A stretch of 64,000 nt of DNA from Cyclobacteriaceae bacterium (lineage in GTDB: Bacteria; Bacteroidota; Bacteroidia; Cytophagales; Cyclobacteriaceae): NCBI GenBank assembly GCA_016786585.1, contig JAEUUI010000028.1, forward strand, positions 248,001 through 312,000, written 5' to 3'. Below the pieces are notes generated by a model. The model was not told the DNA's origin, made no database searches, and worked only from the letters and a program-made list of their open reading frames with translations. Both the position numbers and the translations under genes were made by a program. Shown piece by piece: positions 40,894 to 47,672 of the stretch. Within the stretch, counting starts at the first letter, position 1, and each line of letters opens with the position of its first letter.

Positions 40894-41313
40894 TCAGTCC
40901 TTTCTAATTTCAATTAATTCGTTCTCCTTTCTGACAAAGACAAGGTTGTCTGTCATGATTTCACGATATGTCCACTCGCTGAATTTTTTATGGTTTTCAA
41001 TAAATGCCGCGGTGGCAACTCTGTCTGTTGTAAAGTGAATAGTGTCGTTCTTAATTCTCCAAGTACCTTGAGAAAGTCCTTCATTAACTTCTCCATTTAG
41101 TTTGAATTGGTAGACATTGTCTCTGAATAGAACAATGTAAGTTGTTGAATTATAACAATTCCTTACAAATGTCTCTGATATCAAGCTGTCTCGCTGCCAG
41201 GGTTCGGCCTTCTCAAGTGAGAAGTTTACTTCATTACAATTTCTAAAAATTGCACTTTGTGCCGAACAGTTAATGAGTGCAAAAAATGTCAGAATTAGTG
41301 GTCCGTATCTCAT
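40894..41313 (-). CDS. Secreted protein of unknown function
   Basis: A 139-residue protein with a signal peptide (start chosen at 41313, MRYGPLILTFFALINCSAQ) and a beta-rich body containing GTWRIKNDTIHFTTD, as in lipocalin-like domains. No catalytic motif is seen. Accessory block. Confidence 0.55.
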   Translation of the reverse strand: MRYGPLILTFFALINCSAQSAIFRNCNEVNFSLEKAEPWQRDSLISETFVRNCYNSTTYIVLFRDNVYQFKLNGEVNEGLSQGTWRIKNDTIHFTTDRVATAAFIENHKKFSEWTYREIMTDNLVFVRKENELIEIRKD

Positions 41314-41401
41314 TTTATGTAATGGGCCATAAACGCCTGTGATGTTAAAAATAGTAAACGTCATACCGATTACACACTGGCGTAAATATTGTTGGTAGCC
41401 G

Positions 41402-41953
41402 TTAGTATTTCGCCTCGTAAATCAGTCCCAATGCCCCAATTCTTTTTTCAGTTCGGTAAGTGTCTCCCGCATTGAGTTTATTGTACTCAGGCTCATCGAC
41501 TTCGATCTCGACCTTTCTTCCTAGGTTCGAGTCGTCTATCTCAAAGTAATATCTACCTCTGTATCTATCTTTGTCAACTATTTGTCCGGTAATTATGCTT
41601 GCCTGCTGTTCTCCAGCGGTACGATTGTAAATACTCAGGAGTCCCTGTGTAACAGCAAAGAAATAAAGGCCCATTCCAGGTATCCAAACCAAAAACTTAA
41701 GTCCAGTTTTAATCTTCGTCCAAAGTTCAGGATCGGATCCTTCATAGATCAACCAAAAGTCATCAGTCAATAAAACCCAATAAGCCGACATAAATATTGA
41801 CAATATGACTATCGGGATCATCAAATGTCCTAGAATTATATCTGCCAGTCCGAACTCATTGGAGGTTGAGAATGCATCAACGATTGTAATAATCAATAAA
41901 ACGATCAGGACGATAACGACCGGTCTCTTTGTCTTGTCAATTCTGTCTTGCAT
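41402..41953 (-). CDS. Membrane protein with C-terminal soluble domain
   Basis: A 183-residue protein with three membrane helices (about 12-30, 43-65 and 85-110) and a C-terminal soluble part with GRYYFEIDDSNLGRKVEIEVDE. The start at 41953 removes a polar extension of 14 codons. No family is recognised. Accessory block, minus strand. Confidence 0.55.
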   Translation of the reverse strand: MQDRIDKTKRPVVIVLIVLLIITIVDAFSTSNEFGLADIILGHLMIPIVILSIFMSAYWVLLTDDFWLIYEGSDPELWTKIKTGLKFLVWIPGMGLYFFAVTQGLLSIYNRTAGEQQASIITGQIVDKDRYRGRYYFEIDDSNLGRKVEIEVDEPEYNKLNAGDTYRTEKRIGALGLIYEAKY

Positions 41954-42089
41954 GATGATACTATTTGGCTGCGAACGTTTGCTTATTGGCCGCAATGTGA
42001 CCTATATCCTGTTATAGTCTATATGCAAGATAACTTCCTCACCCCGCTCTTCCAACGCCATCACTCCAAGCCATTTTCCCGTCAATTAT

Positions 42090-42119
42090 TTATCTTTCAC
42101 CCATGAACCGCATCGACCG
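42090..42119 (+). repeat. Left copy of a 30-bp direct repeat
   Basis: These 30 bases are identical to 42990-43019, exactly 900 bp away. The right copy contains the -7 element, start codon and first six codons of the WYL regulator; in the left copy the frame after these codons is lost. See the right copy and the finding. Confidence 0.8.
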
Positions 42120-42127
42120 GCTTGCGC

Positions 42128-42187
42128 ACAACGTTTGTGTTTATGGAGTGTGGGAAGCTGCCATCCCGCCATTGCGCAAACATTGTA
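42128..42187. repeat. attC-like imperfect hairpin
   Basis: The left arm ACAACGTTTGTGTTTATGG pairs with the right arm CCATTGCGCAAACATTGT with a few mismatches, and inner TGGGA/TCCC also pair. It is the best attC-like element in the block and lies just inside the left direct repeat. Confidence 0.5.
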
Positions 42188-42190
42188 TTA

Positions 42191-42214
42191 TGTTCTGGCT
42201 TTAGGGCCAGAACA
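42191..42214 (-). terminator. Hairpin after the 42221 gene
   Basis: A nine-base-pair stem TGTTCTGGC/GCCAGAACA (42191-42199 and 42206-42214) with a six-base loop lies 6 bp beyond the stop of the minus-strand gene. No strong T run follows, so it is a weak intrinsic terminator at best. Confidence 0.45.
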
Positions 42215-42220
42215 TGTTTA

Positions 42221-42733
42221 CTAACTAAGATGTATCGTGTCGCCCTCTCTTCCTCCGTAGAAATTACTGCCCACCTGAGTAATGAGGTATTTTGACTGCC
42301 CTGACCATGGGTCTATACCCATAACCTGGTTGCTCACGTGAATTTTTTGTGCACCAACATTGATAATTGCCTGACATATGGCAGAGACATCATTTCCTCC
42401 CCAGCCGCAGCTATAAATTGCAAACGATACCTTTGGTTGTTTCGGACCCGGGGTTAATTGAGGCTGCCGAATTAACGGACGGTAATTATCCGGTGTCATA
42501 GAGACTCCCTGGCGCTCTACACTTGCAACGGCCCAAAGTTGATTGTTCCAAACAAAAGTCATCCCAAAGAACTTCGGCTGACCGAAATTGGGATCTCCAA
42601 AGAGGTCGTTTGATGGAGTAAAGTCCCGGGTGCCCTGGTTTGCAAGATTTTGCACAATTGATGTTACATCAATTCCTTTCCAATTTGAAGCATATATTGC
42701 TTTTTGGACTGTTACCTGATCTGACATGTTCAT
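42221..42733 (-). CDS. Protein of two tandem about 70-residue repeats
   Basis: The 170-residue protein contains an internal duplication: KAIYASNWKGIDVTSIVQNL and FAIYSCGWGGNDVSAICQAI begin the two halves, each continuing with a S-N-x-G-D-P-x-x-G-Q-x-K segment. The repeat resembles bacterial and fungal domains with a DVT...G...SN...GDP pattern, possibly lectin- or DNAJC11-like. There is no signal peptide. The gene lies alone between the 30-bp direct repeats with an attC-like element, so it appears to be the cargo of an inserted segment. Confidence 0.65.
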   Translation of the reverse strand: MNMSDQVTVQKAIYASNWKGIDVTSIVQNLANQGTRDFTPSNDLFGDPNFGQPKFFGMTFVWNNQLWAVASVERQGVSMTPDNYRPLIRQPQLTPGPKQPKVSFAIYSCGWGGNDVSAICQAIINVGAQKIHVSNQVMGIDPWSGQSKYLITQVGSNFYGGREGDTIHLS

Positions 42734-42905
42734 ATTTTATTAGTTTGTGTTTCCCTGTGATTTGGCTTTTCGGTGTCCCTTCGTTTTTATAGTGTTCTTT
42801 GATCTGCACTTTTAGAAACCGTGCATAACACATCCTGCTGCACATAGCGCTTTTAAATAAATCATTGCTTAAACGTGCAAAGAATTTCACCGATACCCGT
42901 CTGTT

Positions 42906-42933
42906 AAACGATTACAGCCGATTATAATCGTTT
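42906..42933. repeat. Inverted repeat upstream of the WYL regulator
   Basis: AAACGATTA (42906-42914) and TAATCGTTT (42925-42933) form a nine-base inverted repeat separated by 10 bp. It lies between two divergent genes and may be an operator or a cassette end. Confidence 0.45.
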
Positions 42934-42965
42934 GCTACTAGATACATTGGAAGCGCAACCTGGCG

Positions 42966-42998
42966 TTTGGACAAAAAATCTTTTAAATCTTATCTTTC
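42966..42998 (+). promoter_or_regulatory. Promoter of the WYL regulator, probably leaderless
   Basis: TTTG (42966-42969) is separated by 21 bp from TATCTTTC (42991-42998), which fits the Bacteroidota -33/-7 promoter except for the last base. Only four bases separate this element from the ATG at 43003, so transcription should begin at or next to the start codon. The -7 element is part of the duplicated 30 bp. Confidence 0.6.
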
Positions 42999-43019
42999 AC
43001 CCATGAACCGCATCGACCG
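42990..43019 (+). repeat. Right copy of the 30-bp direct repeat
   Basis: Identical to 42090-42119. This copy joins an intact WYL regulator gene and holds its -7 element and the first codons. The geometry suggests that an approximately 900-bp segment was inserted at the 5' end of the gene and duplicated its target, leaving the gene functional. Confidence 0.8.
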
Positions 43020-43959
43020 CCTCACTGCCATGCTTGTACACCTTCAGTCGAAGAAGGTGGTGAAGGCTGAAGAAATGTCCGAACGGTTTGAAATCAGTTT
43101 GCGCACGGTATACCGCGATGTGAAGGCGCTCATGGAAGCCGGTGTGCCTATCGGTTCTGAAGCGGGAAAAGGCTATTTCATTGTGGATGGCTACCACTTG
43201 CCACCGGTCATGTTTACGCAAGACGAAGCCAGTTCTATGCTGCTGGCCGGGAAGTTTGTGGAGAAAATGGGCGACAAGTCGATGAAGGCTGCGTTCGAAT
43301 CGGCCATGTTTAAAATTAAGGCCGTGCTGAGCGATCCTGAAAAAGATCACCTTGAACAACTGCACTCGTATGTTGAAGTGTCGGTCGCAACCCGGCCGGT
43401 GCAGCATGATTTTCCGGATCACTTCATTACGGAAATCCAGCGGGCAGCGGTGAAGAAGCAGGTGCTTGAAATCGAGTACAGCAGCAACCAGGAGGAACAC
43501 ACGAAACGCGAAGTCGAACCGATAGGCTTGTTTTACTACAGTGCTGCGTGGCACCTGATCGGGTGGTGCAGGTTACGCAATGGCTATCGCGACTTCCGGG
43601 CCGACCGGATTAAGAATCTCATCGCCACGGGCAAAACGTTTGAGGGCCGTAACCTAATGTCGCTGCAGGAATATTTTAAAACGGTGTTTCATAGTCACCA
43701 CGGCATGCAGAAGGTTGTAGCAACGTTCAACAAAGAATCTCTTTATGGCCGGCCGCTCTACGGGAGCATTGGTCAAACGGACCTGGGTGATAAAATCCGT
43801 GCGGAGTTTATGATCGAAAACCTCGACCACATGGTAAGCTGGCTGGTGATGTTCGGCACTGGTGTAACGGTTGAAGAACCAGAAGCGCTGCGCGTGCGCA
43901 TGACCGATTTTGCTGAAATGCTGGCTTCGCATCACGGTACGCTGAACGTGATACGCTAG
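43003..43959 (+). CDS. YafY-type WYL transcriptional regulator
   Basis: The 318-residue protein has an N-terminal DeoR-like helix-turn-helix (EMSERFEISLRTVYRDVKAL) and a WYL domain (GLFYYSAAWHLIGWCRLRNGYRDF), followed by a C-terminal WCX extension. It is a ligand-responsive repressor or activator. The start at 43003 is chosen because the longer frame begins in the inserted segment. Two CTGACATARGGCTGTCAG palindromes lie directly downstream, before the next gene, and are candidate binding sites. Confidence 0.88.
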   Translation: MNRIDRLTAMLVHLQSKKVVKAEEMSERFEISLRTVYRDVKALMEAGVPIGSEAGKGYFIVDGYHLPPVMFTQDEASSMLLAGKFVEKMGDKSMKAAFESAMFKIKAVLSDPEKDHLEQLHSYVEVSVATRPVQHDFPDHFITEIQRAAVKKQVLEIEYSSNQEEHTKREVEPIGLFYYSAAWHLIGWCRLRNGYRDFRADRIKNLIATGKTFEGRNLMSLQEYFKTVFHSHHGMQKVVATFNKESLYGRPLYGSIGQTDLGDKIRAEFMIENLDHMVSWLVMFGTGVTVEEPEALRVRMTDFAEMLASHHGTLNVIR

Positions 43960-43962
43960 CTG

Positions 43963-44032
43963 CTGACATAAGGCTGTCAGTTCCTTCAAAAAAAAATAAA
44001 AATCCTGTTTTGTGCTGACATAGGGCTGTCAG
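43963..44032. promoter_or_regulatory. Two 18-bp palindromic operators
   Basis: CTGACATAAGGCTGTCAG (43963-43980) and CTGACATAGGGCTGTCAG (44015-44032) differ by one base, and their centres are 52 bp apart, about five helical turns. They lie between the WYL regulator gene and the GyrI-like gene. TGACA...TGTCA palindromes of this type are plausible WYL/DeoR-like operators, and looping between the two is possible. Confidence 0.7.
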
Positions 44033-44040
44033 CTGCCGTG

Positions 44041-44065
44041 CGTTGATTAGCATAAAAAATCAACG
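44041..44065 (+). promoter_or_regulatory. 5' leader hairpin before GyrI-like gene
   Basis: CGTTGATT (44041-44048) and AATCAACG (44058-44065) form a perfect eight-base-pair hairpin with a loop of nine bases, ending two bases before the ATG at 44068. It would occlude the initiation region if transcribed. Confidence 0.4.
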
Positions 44066-44067
44066 TT

Positions 44068-44538
44068 ATGACCACAGCTGTATCTCAACCCATCGCCAGA
44101 CGCATCAAACCGATCAGTTTCCTTTTTTTCCGGACGGAAACTACGGTAAATGAACTTGCTTCCTTTTTTGATATTGCGCCCCAATTGTATGCGGAAGCTG
44201 CTAAGAACAATCTTCCGGTTACGGGCCCGATCCACTGGCACTATGCCGGCTTCACGGATGTTCAGAAGCCCTTCACACTCGAAATTTCATTGCCTGTCGG
44301 GGAGATCATGCGCGGGTATGACGGGCCGTTTCATTTTAAACGCACGGATGATTTTAGCTGCCTCTCACTTGTACACGAAGGGAACTGGTACGAAATGCCC
44401 CGCAGCTACGAGGCTCTTCTGAGCTATGCAAAGGAAAACGGACTGACGCCTTCCGGCAACAACCGGGAGATTTATGTGAATGTCGATTTCAGGAACCCGG
44501 ACGCGAACGTTACGGAAATTCAACTCGGTGTATTTTAA
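44068..44538 (+). CDS. GyrI-like small-molecule-binding protein
   Basis: A 156-residue protein with the AraC effector-binding/GyrI-like fold: an early ISFLFFRTETTVNEL, a paired beta-alpha layout and a late EIYVNVDF. Such proteins bind small hydrophobic molecules or act as hydrolases. It lies directly behind the two palindromes and is the likely target of the WYL regulator. Confidence 0.75.
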   Translation: MTTAVSQPIARRIKPISFLFFRTETTVNELASFFDIAPQLYAEAAKNNLPVTGPIHWHYAGFTDVQKPFTLEISLPVGEIMRGYDGPFHFKRTDDFSCLSLVHEGNWYEMPRSYEALLSYAKENGLTPSGNNREIYVNVDFRNPDANVTEIQLGVF

Positions 44539-44548
44539 CTCTTCACGG

Positions 44549-45013
44549 ATGAAGAAAGTTATACTCATTGCAGGCATACTCGTGGCTGTACTTGCTTTAT
44601 TGATGTCGCGCCATGCTTCTGCCCAAACAGCACATACGATGAAACTGAATGCCGGAATTATCACCCCGAAACTGCAGGAGACGAAAGCCTTTTATACGAT
44701 CAAGCTTGGTTTCACCGTGGTTTTCGAGAATGAGTTTTACCTGTTGTTGCAGACTCCGGGCGGAAACGATCAAATCAGCTTTTTGCTTCCCAACCATTCC
44801 ACGCAACAGCGTGTCTTTCAATTGCCATTTGGCGGAAGCGGGGTGTACCTGACGATTGAAGTGGACGATGTGGATGCCGAGTATCAACGAATTCAGTCGC
44901 TCGGTGTGCCGATTGAAATCGCGATACGCAATGAAGACTGGGGCGACCGGCACTTTGCGATTAAGGACCCGAATGGAATTGGCATTGATATCGTTACCTA
45001 TACAAAACCCTGA
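44549..45013 (+). CDS. Exported VOC/glyoxalase-like protein
   Basis: A 154-residue protein with an N-terminal signal segment (MKKVILIAGILVAVLALL) and a VOC domain (KLNAGIITPKLQETKAFYTIKLGF, shown only in outline; NGIGIDIVTY at the end). An exported VOC protein is uncommon. An alternative start at 44641 would give a cytoplasmic form. It follows the GyrI-like gene by 10 bp. Confidence 0.7.
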   Translation: MKKVILIAGILVAVLALLMSRHASAQTAHTMKLNAGIITPKLQETKAFYTIKLGFTVVFENEFYLLLQTPGGNDQISFLLPNHSTQQRVFQLPFGGSGVYLTIEVDDVDAEYQRIQSLGVPIEIAIRNEDWGDRHFAIKDPNGIGIDIVTYTKP

Positions 45014-45016
45014 TTT

Positions 45017-45232
45017 ATGGAAGTACTGGTGTTTAAAACTTCGGTAGAAACTCCGCAGCACATAAAATCGCTCAAGCCGCTGCTGGATTCTGCTGCCGGC
45101 AAGGGGCGCTGGAATTTTGCGCTGGATGATTGCGACCGCATTCTGCGGATTGTTTCGAACGGTATGAATGCTGTTACGGCTATCAACCTGTTGAATGAAC
45201 ATGGTTATGAATGTGCTGAACTGGAAGATTAA
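45017..45232 (+). CDS. Small ferredoxin-fold-like protein
   Basis: This 71-residue protein begins with MEVLVFKTSVETPQHIKSL and has a beta-alpha-beta pattern resembling small HMA-like domains, but the CxxC metal motif is absent. It lies 3 bp after the VOC gene and is probably translated with it. The function is unknown. Confidence 0.65.
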   Translation: MEVLVFKTSVETPQHIKSLKPLLDSAAGKGRWNFALDDCDRILRIVSNGMNAVTAINLLNEHGYECAELED

Positions 45233-45240
45233 TCCAAAAC

Positions 45241-45759
45241 ATGAGAAAGATAATACTGTGTGTGGCGGTTAGCCTGGATGGAATGATTGAAGGCCCGAAT
45301 GGCGAGTACGACTGGTGTTTTACCGATCAGGATTATGGCATGTCTGGATTTATGAAACGTGTCGATGCGATTTTTTATGGCCGCAAAAGCTATGAGATGA
45401 TGCTGAAAGCGGAACAGGAGGGAAACGCAAACCCGTTTGCAAACATTAAGGCTTATGTTTTTTCAACTTTAAGGGATACTTCGTATCCGGGAACGGAAAT
45501 GATTCGCACGGTTGATGCCGTGCACGAAATAAAAAACCAGCCGGGTAAGGATATCTGGTTGTGGGGTGGAGCCTCGCTTACCACGTCACTGCTGAATGCG
45601 GGGCTGGTCGATGAAATGCTGCTGGCTGTTCACCCGATTGTACTGGGGCAGGGGAAATTATTGTTCAACCAAATCGATGGCCGAAAACATTTTGCGCTGA
45701 AATCAAGCCAGGCATATTCATCGGGGCTGGTGATGCTTTCGTATGAAGCCAAAAAATGA
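45241..45759 (+). CDS. Dihydrofolate-reductase-like (RibD C-terminal) protein
   Basis: A 172-residue protein with the DHFR/RibD-C pattern: KIILCVAVSLDGMIEGPNGE, YGRKSYEMM and WLWGGASLTTSLLNAG. It is an NADPH-binding reductase of unknown substrate, as is common for small stand-alone members. It lies 8 bp after the small ferredoxin-fold gene. Confidence 0.82.
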   Translation: MRKIILCVAVSLDGMIEGPNGEYDWCFTDQDYGMSGFMKRVDAIFYGRKSYEMMLKAEQEGNANPFANIKAYVFSTLRDTSYPGTEMIRTVDAVHEIKNQPGKDIWLWGGASLTTSLLNAGLVDEMLLAVHPIVLGQGKLLFNQIDGRKHFALKSSQAYSSGLVMLSYEAKK

Positions 45760-45762
45760 TCG

Positions 45763-45770
45763 TATTTTTG
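45763..45770 (+). promoter_or_regulatory. -7 element four bases before a GTG start
   Basis: TATTTTTG (45763-45770) is a perfect TAnnTTTG element. Only CCGC separates it from the GTG at 45775, so the mRNA is expected to be leaderless. Confidence 0.55.
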
Positions 45771-45774
45771 CCGC

Positions 45775-46359
45775 GTGGATTTACGCGATAAGGTCAGGGC
45801 AACGGAAGAAGTGTTTGAAAAGCTTGATGCCGAGATAGCATCGTTTCAATCGTGGTCGGGCCTGCATTGCAAATTCGGGTGTGGCAAGTGCTGCTTCAAG
45901 GCCGATATAGAAGCTACCATTCTTGAGTTTCTGCCGTTCGCGCATCACCTCTACGAAAACAACCTTGCATTTGAATGGCTCGATAAAATCAAATCAGGCA
46001 ATTCTTCTATTTGCTATATCCTGAATCCCACGCAGGCAGGGGCGGGGCTTTGCACGGAGTATCGCCATCGCGGATTGATCTGCAGGCTGTTCGGCTACTC
46101 GGCCCGCACAAATAAATATGCGGAGAAAGAACTCGTGACTTGCCAGATTATCAAGTCGGAGCAAACTGCGAATTACCAGGTGGCTGCTGAAAAGGTTTCA
46201 GCCGGTACAGGTGAAATCCCGATGATGAACCAGTATTACATGCAGTTACACGGGATTGATATGGATCTCACCCGCGATTTCTATCCGATCAATGAGGCTG
46301 TCAAGCGCGCTATCGAAACGGTACTGGCGTGGTATGCGTACCGGGAGCAGCCTGATTAA
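45775..46359 (+). CDS. YkgJ-type cysteine-cluster protein
   Basis: A 194-residue protein with CKFGCGKCC (about residues 32-40) and later Cys residues (C91, C101 and near 120), the pattern of YkgJ-family proteins that bind zinc or an iron-sulfur cluster. The GTG start at 45775 is immediately behind a -7 element. It overlaps the convergent small gene by 4 bp. Confidence 0.8.
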   Translation: MDLRDKVRATEEVFEKLDAEIASFQSWSGLHCKFGCGKCCFKADIEATILEFLPFAHHLYENNLAFEWLDKIKSGNSSICYILNPTQAGAGLCTEYRHRGLICRLFGYSARTNKYAEKELVTCQIIKSEQTANYQVAAEKVSAGTGEIPMMNQYYMQLHGIDMDLTRDFYPINEAVKRAIETVLAWYAYREQPD

Positions 46360-46616
46360 TGTAAGAGATTGTTAACGAAAAAGGTGGTTTGCTCGATGGC
46401 CACTTTAATCGCGGGCGCGGCTACGTGTTTGGCAGGCTTTATCAAAACCTCAGCTGATGTAATTCCAAAGGGCTTAAACCAAAGCGTTATCATGATGATT
46501 ACCGCGACCAGTATGCCGATCAGGAGTGTTAGTTCTTTGTAGGTAAACTTCCATTTCATGATGCCGGGCTCTTTACGAATGCTGTGCCAGTCCTGAAAAA
46601 AGCTTTTTTGAATCAT
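46356..46616 (-). CDS. Single-helix membrane protein
   Basis: An 86-residue protein (or 67 residues from the internal ATG at 46559) with one membrane helix (LTLLIGILVAVIIMITLW). No motif is recognised. The start is uncertain because neither ATG has a ribosome-binding sequence. It is convergent with, and overlaps by 4 bp, the YkgJ-like gene. Confidence 0.5.
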   Translation of the reverse strand: MIQKSFFQDWHSIRKEPGIMKWKFTYKELTLLIGILVAVIIMITLWFKPFGITSAEVLIKPAKHVAAPAIKVAIEQTTFFVNNLLH

Positions 46617-46640
46617 TTTTGAAGGTTATCTGCCTTGTAT

Positions 46641-46679
46641 TGTACGGTTCTGGACAATTCTTCTGAACTTTTCCGTACA
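46641..46679. repeat. Inverted repeat in a divergent promoter region
   Basis: TGTACGG (46641-46647) and CCGTACA (46673-46679), with inner TTC/GAA pairs, form an imperfect palindrome of 39 bp between two divergent genes. It may be an operator. Confidence 0.35.
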
Positions 46680-46751
46680 GTTATTACTTAACAATGTGTT
46701 AAAGGTTACTGTTGCCACGTTCGGAAGAATTAACGGTCATTCTTTTTGGTA

Positions 46752-46759
46752 TAAATTTG
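46752..46759 (+). promoter_or_regulatory. -7 element for the thioredoxin-like gene
   Basis: TAAATTTG at 46752-46759 is a perfect TAnnTTTG element, 28 bp before the ATG at 46788. No convincing -33 element is visible. Confidence 0.5.
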
Positions 46760-46787
46760 TACACGGCCTTAGCGCTGAATTACGCAT

Positions 46788-47393
46788 ATGAATAGAATTT
46801 ACTTTTTTACTGTCGCTATACTCTTTTATTTGGCTTCTTGTAAAAAACCACCTGTAAAGGAGACAGAAAGTTCATCCCAAGCTCAGGCATCTACACCTGA
46901 AATTAAACAAGCCGAGCCAGTACAAGTAGCAGCCCAGGAAGTGCGGTGGCTTACGTTTGAACAAGCGGTTGAAAAATCTAGAACCGAAAAGCGCAAAATC
47001 TTTGTGGATGTGTATACCGACTGGTGCGGCTGGTGCAAAGTGATGGACAAAAACACATTTAGTGAACCGAAGGTCGCGCAAATCCTGAACGAGAAATTTT
47101 ATGCGGTGAAATTCAATGCCGAGCAGCATGAAGATGTTGTGCTCAATGGGCATACGTATAAATTCGTTACCGTTGAGAATCGCGGGTATCACGAACTGGC
47201 GGCCGCACTTCTTAACAATCAATTAAGCTACCCGACCGTAGTTTTCCTGGATGATAATTTCAATATGATTCAGCCTTTACCGGGATACCGGAAGCCGGAA
47301 GAATTCCATCCGATCATTCAGTTTATTGGGGAAGATCATTACAAAACCACCAAATGGGCTGATTGGCAGTCGAGCTATAAATCTCCGTATTAA
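46788..47393 (+). CDS. Thioredoxin-like lipoprotein
   Basis: The 201-residue protein has a lipobox (LASC, Cys 18), a Pro/Glu/Gln-rich linker and a thioredoxin-fold domain with CGWC (residues 80-83) and YPTVVFLDD, where the cis-Pro lies. It resembles thioredoxin_7/DUF255-type proteins that act as periplasmic reductases or isomerases. It is closed by a strong terminator at 47421-47451. Confidence 0.88.
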   Translation: MNRIYFFTVAILFYLASCKKPPVKETESSSQAQASTPEIKQAEPVQVAAQEVRWLTFEQAVEKSRTEKRKIFVDVYTDWCGWCKVMDKNTFSEPKVAQILNEKFYAVKFNAEQHEDVVLNGHTYKFVTVENRGYHELAAALLNNQLSYPTVVFLDDNFNMIQPLPGYRKPEEFHPIIQFIGEDHYKTTKWADWQSSYKSPY

Positions 47394-47420
47394 CGTTTTT
47401 ACCTGACCTATACTTAAATA

Positions 47421-47451
47421 AAAAAGCCGTCCCGATGGGGCGGCTTTTTTT
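47421..47451 (+). terminator. Strong intrinsic terminator
   Basis: An eight-base-pair stem GCCGTCCC/GGGGCGGC (47426-47433 and 47437-47444) with a GAT loop is flanked by an A run on the left and a T run on the right (to 47451), so it can act in both directions. Confidence 0.85.
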
Positions 47452-47474
47452 ATATACTGGAAACACTAAAGGAT

Positions 47475-47603
47475 TAGTGCTTCTTTTCTTCGTCTTTCGT
47501 TTTCAGGTAGTCGGTATACCCCATGGCGGCAGCAAAGCCTACCAGAACGGCAACAATTGCGATGAACAGGTTACCTCCGTCTGCAAGAAATTGATGAAAC
47601 ATG
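47475..47603 (-). CDS. 42-residue membrane protein
   Basis: On the minus strand an ATG at 47603 opens a 42-codon frame with one helix (GGNLFIAIVAVLVGFAAAMG) and a charged tail (YTDYLKTKDEEKKH), ending in TAA at 47475. The amphipathic layout, a single clean helix and a position between a terminator and a gene support it as real. It resembles small respiratory-complex accessory peptides but has no identifiable motif. Confidence 0.6.
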
Positions 47604-47672
47604 ATATCAGGGTTTTAACGGTGTCAAAATTAATGGTTTGATCGGAATTCCGAACAGATTTTCAGGCAAAAA

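Noticed and set aside
46641-46679. A terminator between divergent genes
   Set aside because: There is no T run, and both neighbouring genes start rather than end there; kept as a possible operator.
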